Part shown: positions 24,937-53,912 of the stretch, piece by piece
Layout: each line of letters begins with the position of its first letter
How positions within the stretch are numbered: position 1 is the first letter of the stretch
NCBI RefSeq assembly: GCF_963662255.1
Contig: NC_085049.1
Location: 55,971,158 to 56,035,157 of the forward strand
Length of the DNA stretch: 64,000 nucleotides
Direction of reading: 5' to 3'
Source: Cinclus cinclus
Taxonomy: Eukaryota; Chordata; Aves; Passeriformes; Cinclidae
Program-made: the position numbers and the translations under genes
The notes under the pieces: generated by a model
Database searches by the model: none
Seen by the model: only the letters and a program-made list of their open reading frames with translations
Told to the model about the DNA's origin: nothing

Positions 24937-27900
24937 GCCCGTCCAAATGGTGTCAGTATCTGACCTAGAAAATTGTCTTCAAAGTTCAGATGACAGTGGC
25001 TAAGAAGCAACTCATCTCATACTGCAGTAAATGCCCAAACATAGGGGATCTTTATGCCATGCATATCTGAGTTTGGTTGTGCTGGATCAGACCACAGATT
25101 TTGACTGAGTGTGCAGACATTAACATTTCTGATAGGAAATCACCTAATGCAGCTCTGGTACTCAGATTTGTGGTCCGCTGTTTCTGGGAACAGTAAAAGC
25201 TGGTATATTGTTCATATATATAGCAAAGAATGGGGCTTCTCATATTTCCCTTTCAGATCAAATATTTATCAACTACAAAAACCTATTCACCATCCCTTCA
25301 AGTTCATAAATCAATTGCAGCACATGTGGGCTTAACTATTTAAAGGAGATGGCTTTTCAGCTCTATCAGTGATGAAGAGACTGTGTATCTGGGCCATTTA
25401 CTCACAGCAGAGCAGGCAACTGCTCATTCTACATTCTGCCTTCCTCAGTTCACCTGATGTTGTCATAAGTGTGTCAGGCAACATCTGGGAAAACAAATTC
25501 ATCTCATCTGTATTCCACCCATCATCACACACAGTACTGCCTTATCGGCTGTTCCTTCTGCTCTGGGACAGTGCAGATCACAATGGATTTAATGCCTGTA
25601 TTTCCCTGTGAGGGAACTGACACAAGATTCCATGTTTAACAATGAAGTGTAGAAGCCAAGTGCCCAAGCTGCACGCCTTCAATAGTTTGCTCTGGAGTTT
25701 CTTCACGTAAGACTGAACTGAAAAATCCACAATACCCTAGAGCCTGATATTTGCAAATCACAGCTGTAATGGATGAATGTTTCACAGGCATTCTTTTTTC
25801 TTTTATTTAATGTTCAAAGAAGACCATTTTCAGTTTCCAGTTATTTCGTGGGATACATTGCTGTAATAGATATATCTACCACATTGAGACCAAAGCTGAT
25901 TAACACAACTGAAGTGGTCATATAAAGTAAATTTGTACACTGCCAACTAACTTTCCAGTTTGCAGTCACAGCCATATGTGTTCACATAAATTTGGAAGAG
26001 TTATGTGTGGGCCATACTGAGTAGAGCAAGAATGAAGCATGTAGCCGTAAAATAGTTCAATTACTGGCACCATTACCAGCAGCCCACACTTCAAGGATGC
26101 TCACTGCTGATTACTAACTGCACGTAGCAAGTTTAGTTAATGGGAGAGAGTTCACAATCTGGACAGCTTGTAAATTGAGGGAGAGCTTTTAAGCACCCAT
26201 CTATCTCCCTTGAGGTTATTGGCAGGGCAGTGATGAGACAGGCCAAGTTATGTTGGGGAAGGTTACAAGCATCTTAGTAGAACTGTTAAAATCTTCAAAC
26301 TAACTGGTTTGAAGAAATACACCCAGCAAGCCTCCATCTTGACTGTGTCTGAGAAATGCTGTTGTTTTGGCTCGGCTCCACAGCTAAGTTTCCTCCTCTT
26401 CTGTCCCATTCCCTATCAAGTGCCCCAAGCAAAGATACACCTTTCCCTGGCCAGTTTTTCCTGTGCTCTATCCCTCTTCCAAGCAGGCTGCTGGCAGTTT
26501 GGCAGCACCTGCTTGCTTCTAGGGAGAGAATGAGTGTTGTGGTGCAACAGGAACGTGAACAGCCGTGTCACTTTGCAAAAGGAAAAATAAGTCTTCTTTA
26601 AATTTTAAAACTAACATATGACATGCTTAATTCACAGAAGCGAAGCAGATATGTTGGTTTGCTGGCCCTAGAAATTCTGATACAATCCATGGTACCTTGT
26701 CTTCCCTTCCTTGCAGCATCCAGTTTTCCTCTAAAACCTGAGAGAAAACAACAGCCACAGCCAAGACTAATTTTCTATGCCTTTCTTCAGGACACTGGTT
26801 GCTCTAACTCTAAGCTAAACAGCATGTATTTTAAGAGCTGCAGGATATGTTAAGAAACATTGCCAAATACCAAATATTTTAGTCTCCAAATTCTGCCTTG
26901 TAAAAAATGAATACACTACTGGAAACTGTTGCCTGAATTCTAAATAACTGCCTGAAAACAAAAAAGCATCCATACTATTTATGGATGATCTAATATTATG
27001 TGCTCCCTTCCAATGCCTGAGCAGGAACAGGAGGAGAAGCAGGACTTCTCACAGGACTTAAGGGCTTAATCTAACATGCCAGCTCCTGCTGCATTAGAAG
27101 GAAGAGACTGAAAGCTTATACATATCCAATGGGAAAAAACCAAACATGAAATGAAATGCTTTCTGTAGCAGCTAAAATGTGTTCCAAAACAAGTGAACAC
27201 TGGTGAATGAAAGCTAAGCAGAAAGTTCTCATGCTATTACTCAGTTGAAACCCTTTTAAAAGTCATAGATTGGTATTGATTACAGGTTTAAAAAAGAACT
27301 ATGGAGGGTCATTTAAAATGAAACATAGTATATACTGTAACAGTGAGTCCATAGATCACTTCAGAGAAAGACAGGCCTTCTAGTAAACATCCAGCATCAG
27401 CTGTATGTTTTCTTAACACCAGGCAGCTTAATACAGCTCCCAAGAGTGCAGGTGAAATACATGAACCCAAACCAATCATTAAATCCTCTCTAGGGGCTAC
27501 GTAAGAAACAAATGAGATGAGCTCCTACAGCTGTCTGTAAACAGCTCCTCTGTTGTCTTTGCTAAAACCTGCAGAATGATCTGGATATGAGCCAGCATCA
27601 TTCCTGGCTTTTTAAAACTCTATTTATTTTTATAACTCTTTGCTCTCCTTCAGCAGTGTCTGTCACATTCCTCTATGCTCAGTACTACTTACTGTGTGTT
27701 TTTGGCCACTGAAATCAGGGAAATAGCTTGGTATGGAGAATGTTGAGCTCTGAACAAGAGGGCAAACCTGGAAAGACCTATTTATGCACCAATACCTGCA
27801 TCCAGCTAGAAAGTGGTCTTCAGCCTTAAGCCTATGGGTGACATGCAAGATAGCCTACTGTTGATTTGGGTCAACAGTGATATGAAAAATTAAGGCTGAG

Positions 27901-29089
27901 TGAAGAGGGAGGGACAAAACAATTTTGCTCTGTAGCCTCATATCTGCTCAGTGCTTTGCCTATAAATCAGAAATTTGGGGATCACTGAAGCAAGCTCTCT
28001 TGGTTATTATTTACTTAACTAGATTGGACCATACCCAAATGACCAGAAGGAAAACACTAAGAGGTCTGTCTTCCCCAGCTGAGAGGCTAATTAAAAACCC
28101 TACAATTTGCAGAAAAGCACATGTAACATGGACACGTACAAGATTTGTAAGAACAAACCTCCTCCTTGCTATGAAGCTATAGAGAGCAGAAGGAAGCTCT
28201 CTAGCTAATTAGGTTAATATCAGCTTATGGATTCATGTAGAAGAACCAAGGAAAAATAAAAACAGAAACAAAGTATTTTTATCAAGAATATTTTTTTTCC
28301 CTTTTCCATCCCTAAAGCTTTCTGTATTTGGTATTTCACAATGTGGTGTAATTTGACTTTACCCCTTAGTAAGTACAGCAATTTGCTAAATTTTATTTTT
28401 TTCCTTGTTTCAGGATGCTGTTTAGAACAGTCTGGTAAGTCATACAAATTATTGCCACCAACTTCAAATGCTAAATCTGAATACTTCATTCTACCTCCAC
28501 AGGTCAAAAACATACAGCTCAAAATCAATGCTGTGCCTCCATGTTCTGATTTAAACTTTTTAACTATGAAAAGTTAATTACTTTGAGTAAGCAACTTTTC
28601 CCCCATTGACTGAACTCTTTACATATTCATTCCTTTTGGAAAGGCATTCAGACAAAAAAGGTAGCTATTGTACTAATGCTACCTCATCAGATTGTGTGTG
28701 TACTTAGGGTTTCACACACCTGTGCTTGAGGAATGCAGTGCAGCTGAGTGTTTCCAGCAACAGACTTGGGCTTACTGAGCAAGATACTGAAGATTCCACC
28801 ACTGCTACTAAGATGAATTATCCTTAAAAAAACATAATGTATTCAGATGGACAGTCAGAATACTCTTACTAGCAGGTAAAATTCTAAGCTGCTAAATAAA
28901 ATAATTCGTTATCTGCTCTCATTCCAGAGAAAATGCACTGATTTTAACCCTTTAGCATCTTCTAGCTAAGTGTAATCAGGTTACAGTCATGTCACTTAGA
29001 ATTAGTTGCCATCAGCGAGAATATTTTTAGGCAGCAGTTCCCCTGCAACTCACCAGACAAGGGCGATGAGGAACAAAGGGGTGACATCA

Positions 29090-45384
<16,295 letters not shown>

Positions 45385-45686
45385 CTCGCACTTTTCCACC
45401 GCCGGCTGCTGGCCGCACTCGGAGCTGTTTCCCGCCACGATGCCAGCGCGCAGGCTCTCGCTGTCGCCCGTGCCCTCTTCCATGGAGTAGGTTTTGGAGC
45501 GGTTGCCGTGGCGCTGCGCGGGGCCCCGGCTCTGGGCCAGGCTGAGCTGCTTGCGCAGCACGCGGTTCTCCTCCTCCACCTCCCGCACGCGCACCTCCAG
45601 GCTCTCGCGCTCCCGCTGGCTCGACGCCGTGTACCGAGGGCTGTGCGGCTGCGACTCCGGCGGGGACAGCGACACCGGCTTCCCAT
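45385..45686 (-). CDS. LARGE1: LARGE1 coding exon (second coding exon; stem/coiled-coil region, residues 36-136)
   Basis: LARGE1 is a Golgi type II membrane glycosyltransferase. It builds the xylose-glucuronate repeat (matriglycan) on alpha-dystroglycan, which laminin binds. This 302-nt exon encodes the luminal stem after the membrane anchor. The start (DGKPVSLSP) completes an Asp codon whose first base comes from the upstream exon. Residues about 59-95 ([16 protein letters not shown] and onward) are a charged heptad-like segment, consistent with the known coiled coil. N-glycosylation sequons sit at N97 (NRS) and N122 (NSS), as in mammals. The exon ends at KCE in phase 0. In gene sense the acceptor reads GTGGTGCAG|ATGGG and the donor GAG|GTAAAG. 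The exon is far more GC- and CpG-rich than the flanking intron. Overlapping ORFs in other frames on both strands are GC-driven shadows. The assignment to LARGE1 rather than LARGE2 rests on recalled similarity to the vertebrate protein. Confidence 0.96.
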
Positions 45687-46484
45687 CTGCACCACAAGGA
45701 AACAGAGCACTTCTCAGAACACACCTTCTCAGCACTCGTCAGAACACACCGGGGGCTGCACCTTCCGCCGATGTTGGTGCCGTGAGGCAGGGGTGCGTTT
45801 CAAGCACGGCCGTGTTTCGTGATGGCCGGGCCAAGCTTAAGCGCACGGTAAACCTGGGCAAATGCTGAATTCTACGAGCTACAGGTCCTACCAACTTTCA
45901 AACCACACCAAAAGATAAGCACGTGTTTCTTTGCTCTCACAGGGCTGCCTGCCAGTCTCTAGTCCGGGAAGACAGTCGAGAACGTGAGGATTTAATTCGA
46001 AGACAATTAATATACAGTTAAATATATTTTAGAAATGTATGCAAGATGAAATAATTTTCCTATTCCCACTTCCTCCACAGTCAAATGACAGCATTTTAGC
46101 AGCCATTCTGTGCCAAACAGTAGCCCCACCTGATTCCCATGTGTGGAACAGATGGGTTTTATTCAGCAGCACAGTATTATGTGCTTGCTGAGAAATAATA
46201 GGTTCAGGACAGAAATGTTCCATGCACATGTAGGCCAAATTCTGGAAAGTATTTTGGCTTAGAAAAAGTAAGTGGAAATTTGTAAAAAAGTAAAAAGGTT
46301 CAATTCAACACTTTCAATCAAAACTGCTCAAAAATGTTAAATCAAAATCAAGCTGAAGCAAAGAAAAAGACAGTGAGAGTTATCCACAGTGTCACAATTA
46401 GCAAGAAATTCCTTTGCAGTGATGATATGTGAGTATCTTATACTGAAGTATTTCTCTGATATAACTTTCTACTTGCATGTATTA

Positions 46485-47010
46485 AATCACAGAATTATAG
46501 AATTGTAACGTTGTAAAAAACCTTTAAGGTCATTGAACCCAACTGTTAATCCAGCACCAACATGTTCACCATTAAACCATGTCTATATCCACATCCATGT
46601 TTTTTGAACACTTCCAGGGATTGTGATTTTACATTTGCCTGAAAAGCCTATTCCTATGCCTGACCACCTTCACCATTAAGTCATTTTTCCTAATATTCAA
46701 CAAAATCTCTTGTGACTCAACTTGAAGTAATTTCATCTCACCCTGTCTCTTGTTGACTGTAAGAAGAGGATGACCCTCATCTGGCTCCACTCTCCTTTCA
46801 GGCAGTTTTAGAGAGCAAAAAGGCCTGCCTCCATTTCTCCAGGGTAAAGTCCCCCAGCTCCCTCAGCTGCTCCTCACGGGACTTGTGCTCCAGACCCTTC
46901 CCCAGCTTCACAGCTCTTCTCTGGATATGCTCCAGCCCCTCGATGTCCAGAACTGAACACAGGATTCAAGGTGTGACCTCATCAGTGCCACGTACAGGGA
47001 CATGTTTGCT
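46485..47010 (-). mobile_element. CR1 LINE 3' fragment
   Basis: The plus strand starts with CR1 terminal repeats (AATCACAGAATTATAGAATT). It then follows the reversed 3' UTR and ORF2 C-terminal wording (AAAAACCTTTAAGGTCATTG, ACTTGTGCTCCAGACCCTTC, CAAGGTGTGACCTCATCAGTG) until it breaks off near 47010. It is strongly decayed, co-oriented with LARGE1, and similar in 3' end to the CR1 at 6121-7845. Confidence 0.87.
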
Positions 47011-50000
47011 ATTTAATTATTTTTCCAGGGCAGAGTCCCATCGGTTTTATCAAACAAATACCACTCTGAGTAGTTTATAACACGGAATCATGCAGTTATT
47101 GTTTAGAGCTTCTCCCTAAGAGGAGTAGTACATTTTTCACCTACTGACTCAAAACTGTCTCCCTGTTACAAAGACCTGTTCATTGCTTGTTTTTTTTTTC
47201 CTTTTTCACATTTACATGAATGATGAGCAGTCCTCTAAATTGACTTCGTGAAAAAAAAGGGTATGGAAATCAAACCCTCAATTCTAATTTACATTGTTGA
47301 GTTATACAGGTATACATACTTCCTGTTATGTATATAAATCAATATCTTGATTTTTATCATCATTTAGACAGAATTTGCATTTTCTTGCAGGCTATCTCCT
47401 ACAAAAGTTTTGTAATTTATTATTTTTACCATTACCAAAGTTTATGGATAAATCTGAGACTGAAAAACATCTCAAGGCAAATGCTGGAGTTTGGTCACTG
47501 ACATCTTGAGACTTGAATGCTACAGCAAAAAGTTATTAAAAATTAAAAGAGATACTCAAAAAGACTGAAAATAATGGGTGCAGCAATAGGGAAATGTCAA
47601 CATAAAGGACAGAGCCACACTACAATTAGACATGCAATAGAACACTAAGCCATCTTTGTCCACCAAGCTTGGAGGGCCTGGAATTGAAGTTGTGTTATTT
47701 CTCAGCTGCTGATACTCAAGCTAAGAAAACTAAAGACTCATTTGGCTGTGATTCTATTGCATCCCTGTTACTGGACAGCAAGAGTGTATTGTAGACACTC
47801 TCAGATAAAAAGAAAAACAGCAGCTTTGCTCACTCACAGAACAACCGACCTGTGTTGTTATTAAGATACACAATTACACTGCAAATCTAGCCAAAGACTT
47901 CAGGGGCTATCTTAACTCCTCACTTGGTGAATATCCAGCTGACACAAATGTTAACTCATCACTTCCTGCCTTTGTCACTGAATTCTGCTAGCTTCAAATA
48001 ACTACCAGGCAATGCAGTAAGATATGGAAGTAAATCTCAGAACAACATGCATCAAAATTTCAAAATATGGAAAAAAATTAAATATATCTTTACCTATTCC
48101 ACAGACATAAATCAACAGCTCATAAATGCTGCTTTGCCAAAATTAAAACTTTATATAGTTTTTTTTTTTCTCTTTTAGAAAAGGATACCATTTTGTATAT
48201 CTGAACAATTGCAGGTATATGGATCAGAAAACCTCACCTGTTTCTACACAGTATTTAGAAGAAACTTAGTATTTAGAATAAATTTAGAAGCATACTATAA
48301 GAAAGGGACTGAAAGAAAATACCACCTCACTGCCTCAGACTGAAGCTGCAGCAGGTCTTTAAATGCCAGTAATTCCACTACTGCTCTCTCAGTAACTAAG
48401 CAGCTACCTAGCCTCTTCTTCTGAAATGTACAACTAGTAGAAATGCACTGATATACTGCAGAAATTATCTATGTTTTTTTAGAAGTTGCTAAGTCCACCA
48501 TATTTTCTGGAATGATCTCTTCAGCTGGACAACTCATATCTTGTTACTAATACTGCTCACTATTCTCAGGTGTATCATCAAGTACTTGGTATATTTGCAC
48601 ATCCCAGCCCTCTGCTGCAAATGATAATGTGTCAATTCCAGGACCCATGTGAAATAAAAGTGAACAGAGTTTGATCTTAATATGCAGGAATAAAGTAATA
48701 TTTTTCATAAATTCAGAGACTGCGTAACTCATAATTTTTGCACATCTGAGGCTGGCAAGGCTGGTGCCAGGTTACTATCTGATTTAGTTTTCTGTGTTTC
48801 ATCTCACCTCCAAAGAAGGAGTAAGTAGATTAATGTTGGGGACCACAGATGCTTGATTGTGTGTGTTGCTTGGTAGAAGAGTTCAACTGATTGCACTGCA
48901 CTTGAATTTTATAGTTTATAGTAACTGGCAGAGTGCTCCGAGCTGGTGTCCAGGCACTTTTTATCTAATCTAAATCAAAATAAAATAACATAACACATAA
49001 CAAGGTCTGTGTGACTTTGGGACTGAAGATCTCCCAGGGAGCACTACAAGGAACATTACTGTGCTCTGAAGCAAGCAGTACACTTTTGAATGGTGTAATA
49101 AATAATAATAAAGCTATTATTTTTTATTCTGTATTTGGGATTATTGCTCTATTTTTGAACTTTGACAGTTTCAGATTTAATTTTTTTTTCCTCTGTCAAG
49201 CCTTTTACTTCAGACCTGTGCTAATGCAACTGTACCAATAAAGACCTGCAAAATTCCACTGTCCACAAAACAAAACCCAAACACAAAGCTGAATAATTAT
49301 TTCATGGTGGGCAGCAGTCAATAACTTAGCATCACATCACGTTCAACAATTCAGAAAAACTGATAATATGTAAGGTATGAATTCTAAGAATTGAATGTTT
49401 CTGTATATGAAATCACTTGGATTTAAGGCAACAACACATTTCATGACTACTTACTTAAGCAGAGGGCTTAGGACACTGGACAAAATAAAGCCATCAGAAA
49501 GCAATCCAGCATAACTCATTTGAAAAGAGAAGGTCTGAACCAGTGACATTTTCTTTCTTACAAACAGAACTTAAAGGATAGGCATTAAAGCCAAGTACCT
49601 TGTTCTGTAGTTACCAGGCTTGGGAGAGGTGATAGTCCTGAAAAGGACCCAGTGGCATTGGAAAGTTGCCGGGGAAAGAGCCACACAGGAAAAGAACATT
49701 TATCCAAAGGCTAACTGGGTAAGGGAGAAAGAAACAGAGAGAAGGAAAGCAAAATTTTCTCTGATTCAGAGTAGAAAAGTGCAGAAGCAGGGATCCCAGG
49801 TTTTTCAGACAACCCTGATCTAAACTAAAATGCTTACAGTTGTATCGGGAACTGAGGCCCATAAAATAATGGAGCATGTTTTGGGAGGGTTTTTAAAAAC
49901 ATTTTACATTTTGTTTGCTAGAAAACACAAACTACTTGTGCTTTGGCATCGTTACAAGATCTAGAGGTTTCTATATGTTTCAGCAATTATTCATTCCCTG

Positions 50001-50272
50001 TCTAATGGCATGCAATGCCTTTAACATGAACTAACTAATAGCAGTGAACTCCAGGCTGCTTCTTAGGTAAGAGGAAGTCATGCTGCCCAGAGATAGTGTT
50101 TCAGCCTGACTACAGATACAAGATACTCCTCCATTTCACATTTGTTAATATTTGAAAATTCCCATTATCTTTGCCCTCTCTGAAGACTTGCAGTATAAGA
50201 ATTTTAACCAAAAGCCAGTATTTTGCTGAAAGAAATGGGATATCAGGCAACCATGCTCATTACTCTCCCCCG

Positions 50273-50322
50273 ATAATATAATATAGTAAATAAATATATA
50301 TTATATATAAATATAATAATTT
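50273..50322. repeat. AT-rich low-complexity tract
   Basis: Fifty bases that are A or T except for one G, with TATA-like alternation. Simple sequence. Confidence 0.88.
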
Positions 50323-51437
50323 CAAGTTCATTGCAATTATTTTCTACCATATAAAGACCATTGTGGAGAACTCCATGGACCTTATGGGAAAAGTACAGAT
50401 TGCAGTCAGGACTACAGAGACATAAAAGCCTGTGTAAGCAGATAAACTATCCCTTCTATCGTGGAGTTCTAGTTCAGCCTTAATCACCTAGCACTTTAGT
50501 ACTCCATGCACTTCTGCTCAGCTGACTGCTCTGGTATCTCCTGGCTATCTGGGCAGCTATCAAAGAAGTCCTTTCTGCTGACACTTAGGTACTTCAGATA
50601 TACGCCTCCATGAGTAGGTGCTAAGGCATCCCGAAGTGCCTATTCTCACACCTAGCACTTTTTTTTCTCCAACAACTTTTTGTGAGACATTGCAGTGATC
50701 TCAGCTGGAAGTAGAAAACCTTGCCCAAACAACCATTTTAACAGTGAAACATAGTCCAAGCAATTTACTTCACATCTGTGAGCATCAAATTTCTTCATCC
50801 TAACAGGATATGAAGCAATTAAAAGCTCATGCTTCTCATATGTCAGAGGCAGAAAGCTGTAACACCCGAAGATGATACAGTAAGTGCACTGAAGGCTGAT
50901 GTCCACTTAACAGAGACAGCACAAGAAATAACAACCAAGCCTTTTCATACAGTCCAAACAAGTTTCCTCAGCTCTGACATAAGAACTTCTCCCATCATTA
51001 AGTCCTTCTCAGGATTTGGCATGGACAACACATGTTAAATCACATGTTATTTAGTTAGGAGAGAGTGTTTGCACTGGAGATGCCAATCAACCATAGGGCT
51101 TGGACTTAGTCAATACTAATCACACTTAGGAACTTCAGTGTGCTCTTTAAGTACTAAATTTGAGTTCAATTCCACTGCTGTTAAGGGTACTGGAGAACAC
51201 ATTAACATGGTTTATTGAACCCAAGCCTGAACCATTCAATTCCACTGCAGGTCAGCCTTACTTGAAGAATCACGTTATTGCCTGCTGTCCACATACAGGA
51301 AGATGACCTTTTTCGTGTCCTTTCTTTGAATAAAATACTCCTCTACAAAATAGCCCTCTACAATCAATCAGTGGATTCATTAATTAAACATATCATACAC
51401 AAAAAACCTCCACCCACAGAGCACCAGACTTGCAAAG

Positions 51438-52429
51438 CATATTGAGTTTGCTTGGCCAGGTTTTGGGCAAGAGGGGCTCCAGGGGTGTCCTTTGTGTGAA
51501 GTTCCCAGAAGCTTTGCCCATGTCCCAGAGAGCCAACGCCAGATGGCTCCAAGATGGACCTGCTGCTGGCCAAGGCTGAGCCCATCACAAACAGTGGTTG
51601 CCCGGGGTAAGAAGTTACTACACAGAAGCAATTGTAGCCAGAGAGGAGAGGAGAGGAGTGAGAACACGAGAGGAACAACTTTGCAGGTACCGAGGTCGGT
51701 GCGGAAGCTCTGGTGCTCTAGACACCAGAGCTAAGATGTCCCTGCAGCTGTGGGAAGACCGTGGTGAGGTAGCTTTGCCCCTGCAGTCCATGGAGGTCCA
51801 CAGGTCCCCGTGGAAAAGCATATGCCAGAGCAACTGGATGCCCAAGGGAAGCTGCCACCCTGTGGGGAAGCCCGCACTAAAGCAGGCTTTCTGGTGGGAT
51901 TTGTGACCCCTTTGTAGGACCCCTTTGTACATGGGAGGGACCCATGCCGCAGCAACTTGTGAAGAACTGCAGCCCGTGGGAAGTACTCTCTTGGAAGAAA
52001 TTTGTGGAGGACCGTCTCCCATGGGAGGAACTCCACGCTGAAGAAAGGGAAGAGTGTCAGGAGCAAGGAGACCACGTGTGATTAACTGACCACAACCCCC
52101 ATTCCATGTTTTCCCTCCCCCTTACAAGGAAGAGGGAGAGAAAATCAGGAGTAAATTTAATTTGGGAAGAAGGTGGGAAAGTGGGTTTTTTAGATTAAGT
52201 TTTGTTTCTCATTACCCTACCGTAATTTGATTTGGTAATAAATAGAATTAGTTTTCCCGAGTTTAGTCTGTTTTGCCTGTGACAGTAATTGGTGAGTGAC
52301 CTCTTTCTGTTCTTGTCCTGACCCATGCACTCTTCATTATATTTTCTCTCCCCTGTGCAGCTGAGCAGGGAAAATGATAGACTAGCTTTGGTGTGCACTT
52401 GGTGTCCAGCCAGGGTCAAGCATCCACTA
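51438..52429 (+). mobile_element. Solo LTR, passerine ERVL-type endogenous retrovirus remnant
   Basis: About 1 kb follows the wording I recall for passerine ERVL LTRs. It starts ATTGAGTTTGCTTGGCCAGG. The middle is GC-rich, with repeats of a 'catgggaggg/cccatgggagga' type. Then comes a polyadenylation signal AATAAA at 52237-52242, followed by GCCTGTGACAGTAATTGGTG. It ends with GGTGTCCAGCCAGGGTCAA. No internal gag or pol region adjoins either end, so it looks like a recombined solo LTR. Clear 5-bp target-site duplications are not visible, and the ends are uncertain by a few bases. A small GAGGA array lies at 51641-51659. It is antisense to LARGE1. ORFs within it are not retroviral genes. Confidence 0.82.
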
Positions 52430-53696
52430 AAATCAAACACTTAAAAGTTTGGAAATGTGAGAATGATGGTCTCCTGCATAATCTTTGCTGCCATCCCCTT
52501 GTGTCTGCTGACAAGATCATTAACTGCATGATCACTACTTTATTTCCAAAGAATATAAGCATCACTGTGTGCATAGGATAGATGGTGATCACAGCTGTTT
52601 AGCAGGTTGTTTCAGCTCAACATTCTGTTTGGGACCACACATACATATCCCTCTTATAAAAAAAAAAAATACTTATTTATTCCCTCACTGGCCTATGATG
52701 CTCATTACTATATATTTTAACTCAGCACAGGGATCAGTGACATATCTTTCAAAGTTATTTAAAGGAAAGGTGGTACTATCAGTCCCTCTTTTACGGTCAA
52801 GCAAGAAGTTTTGGGGACTTTAACACTCACAGAAAATATCATTATTGGATGCACAGCTGAGATGGTTCTGATACAGTTTTTCAACAAATAATCACCTTTT
52901 CTGCACTCCAATTTTTCAGAGGACAGCTACATATGCAACAGGTATAAGTTAACATTTCTGTAATGCAGGAGTCTGCAAGCAGGAAATCCAGGAAATGTGG
53001 GGAAAAATACTTAGCAGCCATTTGCAATATCTTTGTCTTATGAACACCATGTAATGAACTTGATGGTAGAGACAGAAACGATTCCTCGGGGCAAATTTGA
53101 CTTCATAAATTACAAAATTGTCCCCTGCCTTGTTCATGACATGACTTCCAGTCTCTTAAGTAAACTAAATGGAAAAGAAAAATGAAGAAGGGGTCATGCT
53201 TCAGAAAGGGTTTGCAGTTGCACCATCAGTGATGGCATCATGATGTAGAACTGCAGGGAGCTGTTTATGTGCTGGCTGAGCAAATGTGATTCTGATAGGG
53301 ATTCTCCAATAGGGATGGTAAACAGTAAAAGACACCAGGTAAAGAAAAAGCATGGAACAACAGAATGCAGGAAAAAATAGGGAAAGAAAATCTAAACATA
53401 AACATACTTCTTGGAAACAGATGTGACTTTTTAAAAATAGGTTCTCTTCTCAAAAGAAATATTGGCTCATTAGCTAGTTATGAATGTTGGTTTATTAGCA
53501 TATTCAAAACAAGGGCCTGTAAGTCTTAAAATATTTGCTCATTTCCTTGTCTAGAGTACAATAACTGGGGTTTTTTTTGTTCATTCTTCTCATTCTTTCT
53601 TTGCCTGTTTCGCATTGCTTTGGCAATATATATGCCTCTTCAAGAAAAGGACTAAAAATAACATTTCCCTCCTTTCCACTGGCAGCAGAGATGTAA

Positions 53697-53912
53697 GAAA
53701 ATAATATCTTATCAGAGTGAGCACTGAGGGAAAATAAGATTTTATCAGGGACTTGGCTTGACGAAGATAACATGTTATCAAGAGGGAACTTGGCAAAGAT
53801 AACACATTATCAATATCAGGAGTAAAGCTTGGGGAAAATAATGTCTTAATACCTATTAGATTCTAAATAAGCCATCTGTGCTCTTGACAAATTGTTATTT
53901 TCTCCAAGTCCC
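53697..53912. repeat. Degenerate about 33-bp minisatellite with GATA-type palindromes
   Basis: Related units start at about 53697, 53730, 53763, 53795 and 53834. Each has a core of the form (a)aaGATAAnnnnTTATCa, followed in several by a spacer like gggacttgg. The third unit has the perfect 14-bp palindrome GATAACATGTTATC; the fourth has GATAACACATTATC. A further unit lies in inverted orientation at 53893-53912 (TGTTATTTTCTCCAAGTCCC), so the cluster can fold back. GATAA is the GATA-factor core. It overlaps short minus-strand ORFs that are repeat shadows. Confidence 0.75.

Noticed and set aside
45494..45868. Plus-strand ORFs (124 and 104 residues) overlapping the stem exon, and extra minus-strand frames (161 and 109 residues)
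   Set aside because: They are produced by the high GC of the LARGE1 exon. They are rich in Arg, Ala and Ser without domain structure, and the true frame is fixed by matching splice phases and the known protein.
51598..52075. Overlapping ORFs of 102-134 residues on both strands
   Set aside because: They lie inside the solo LTR and derive from its internal repeats; none resembles a retroviral gene.
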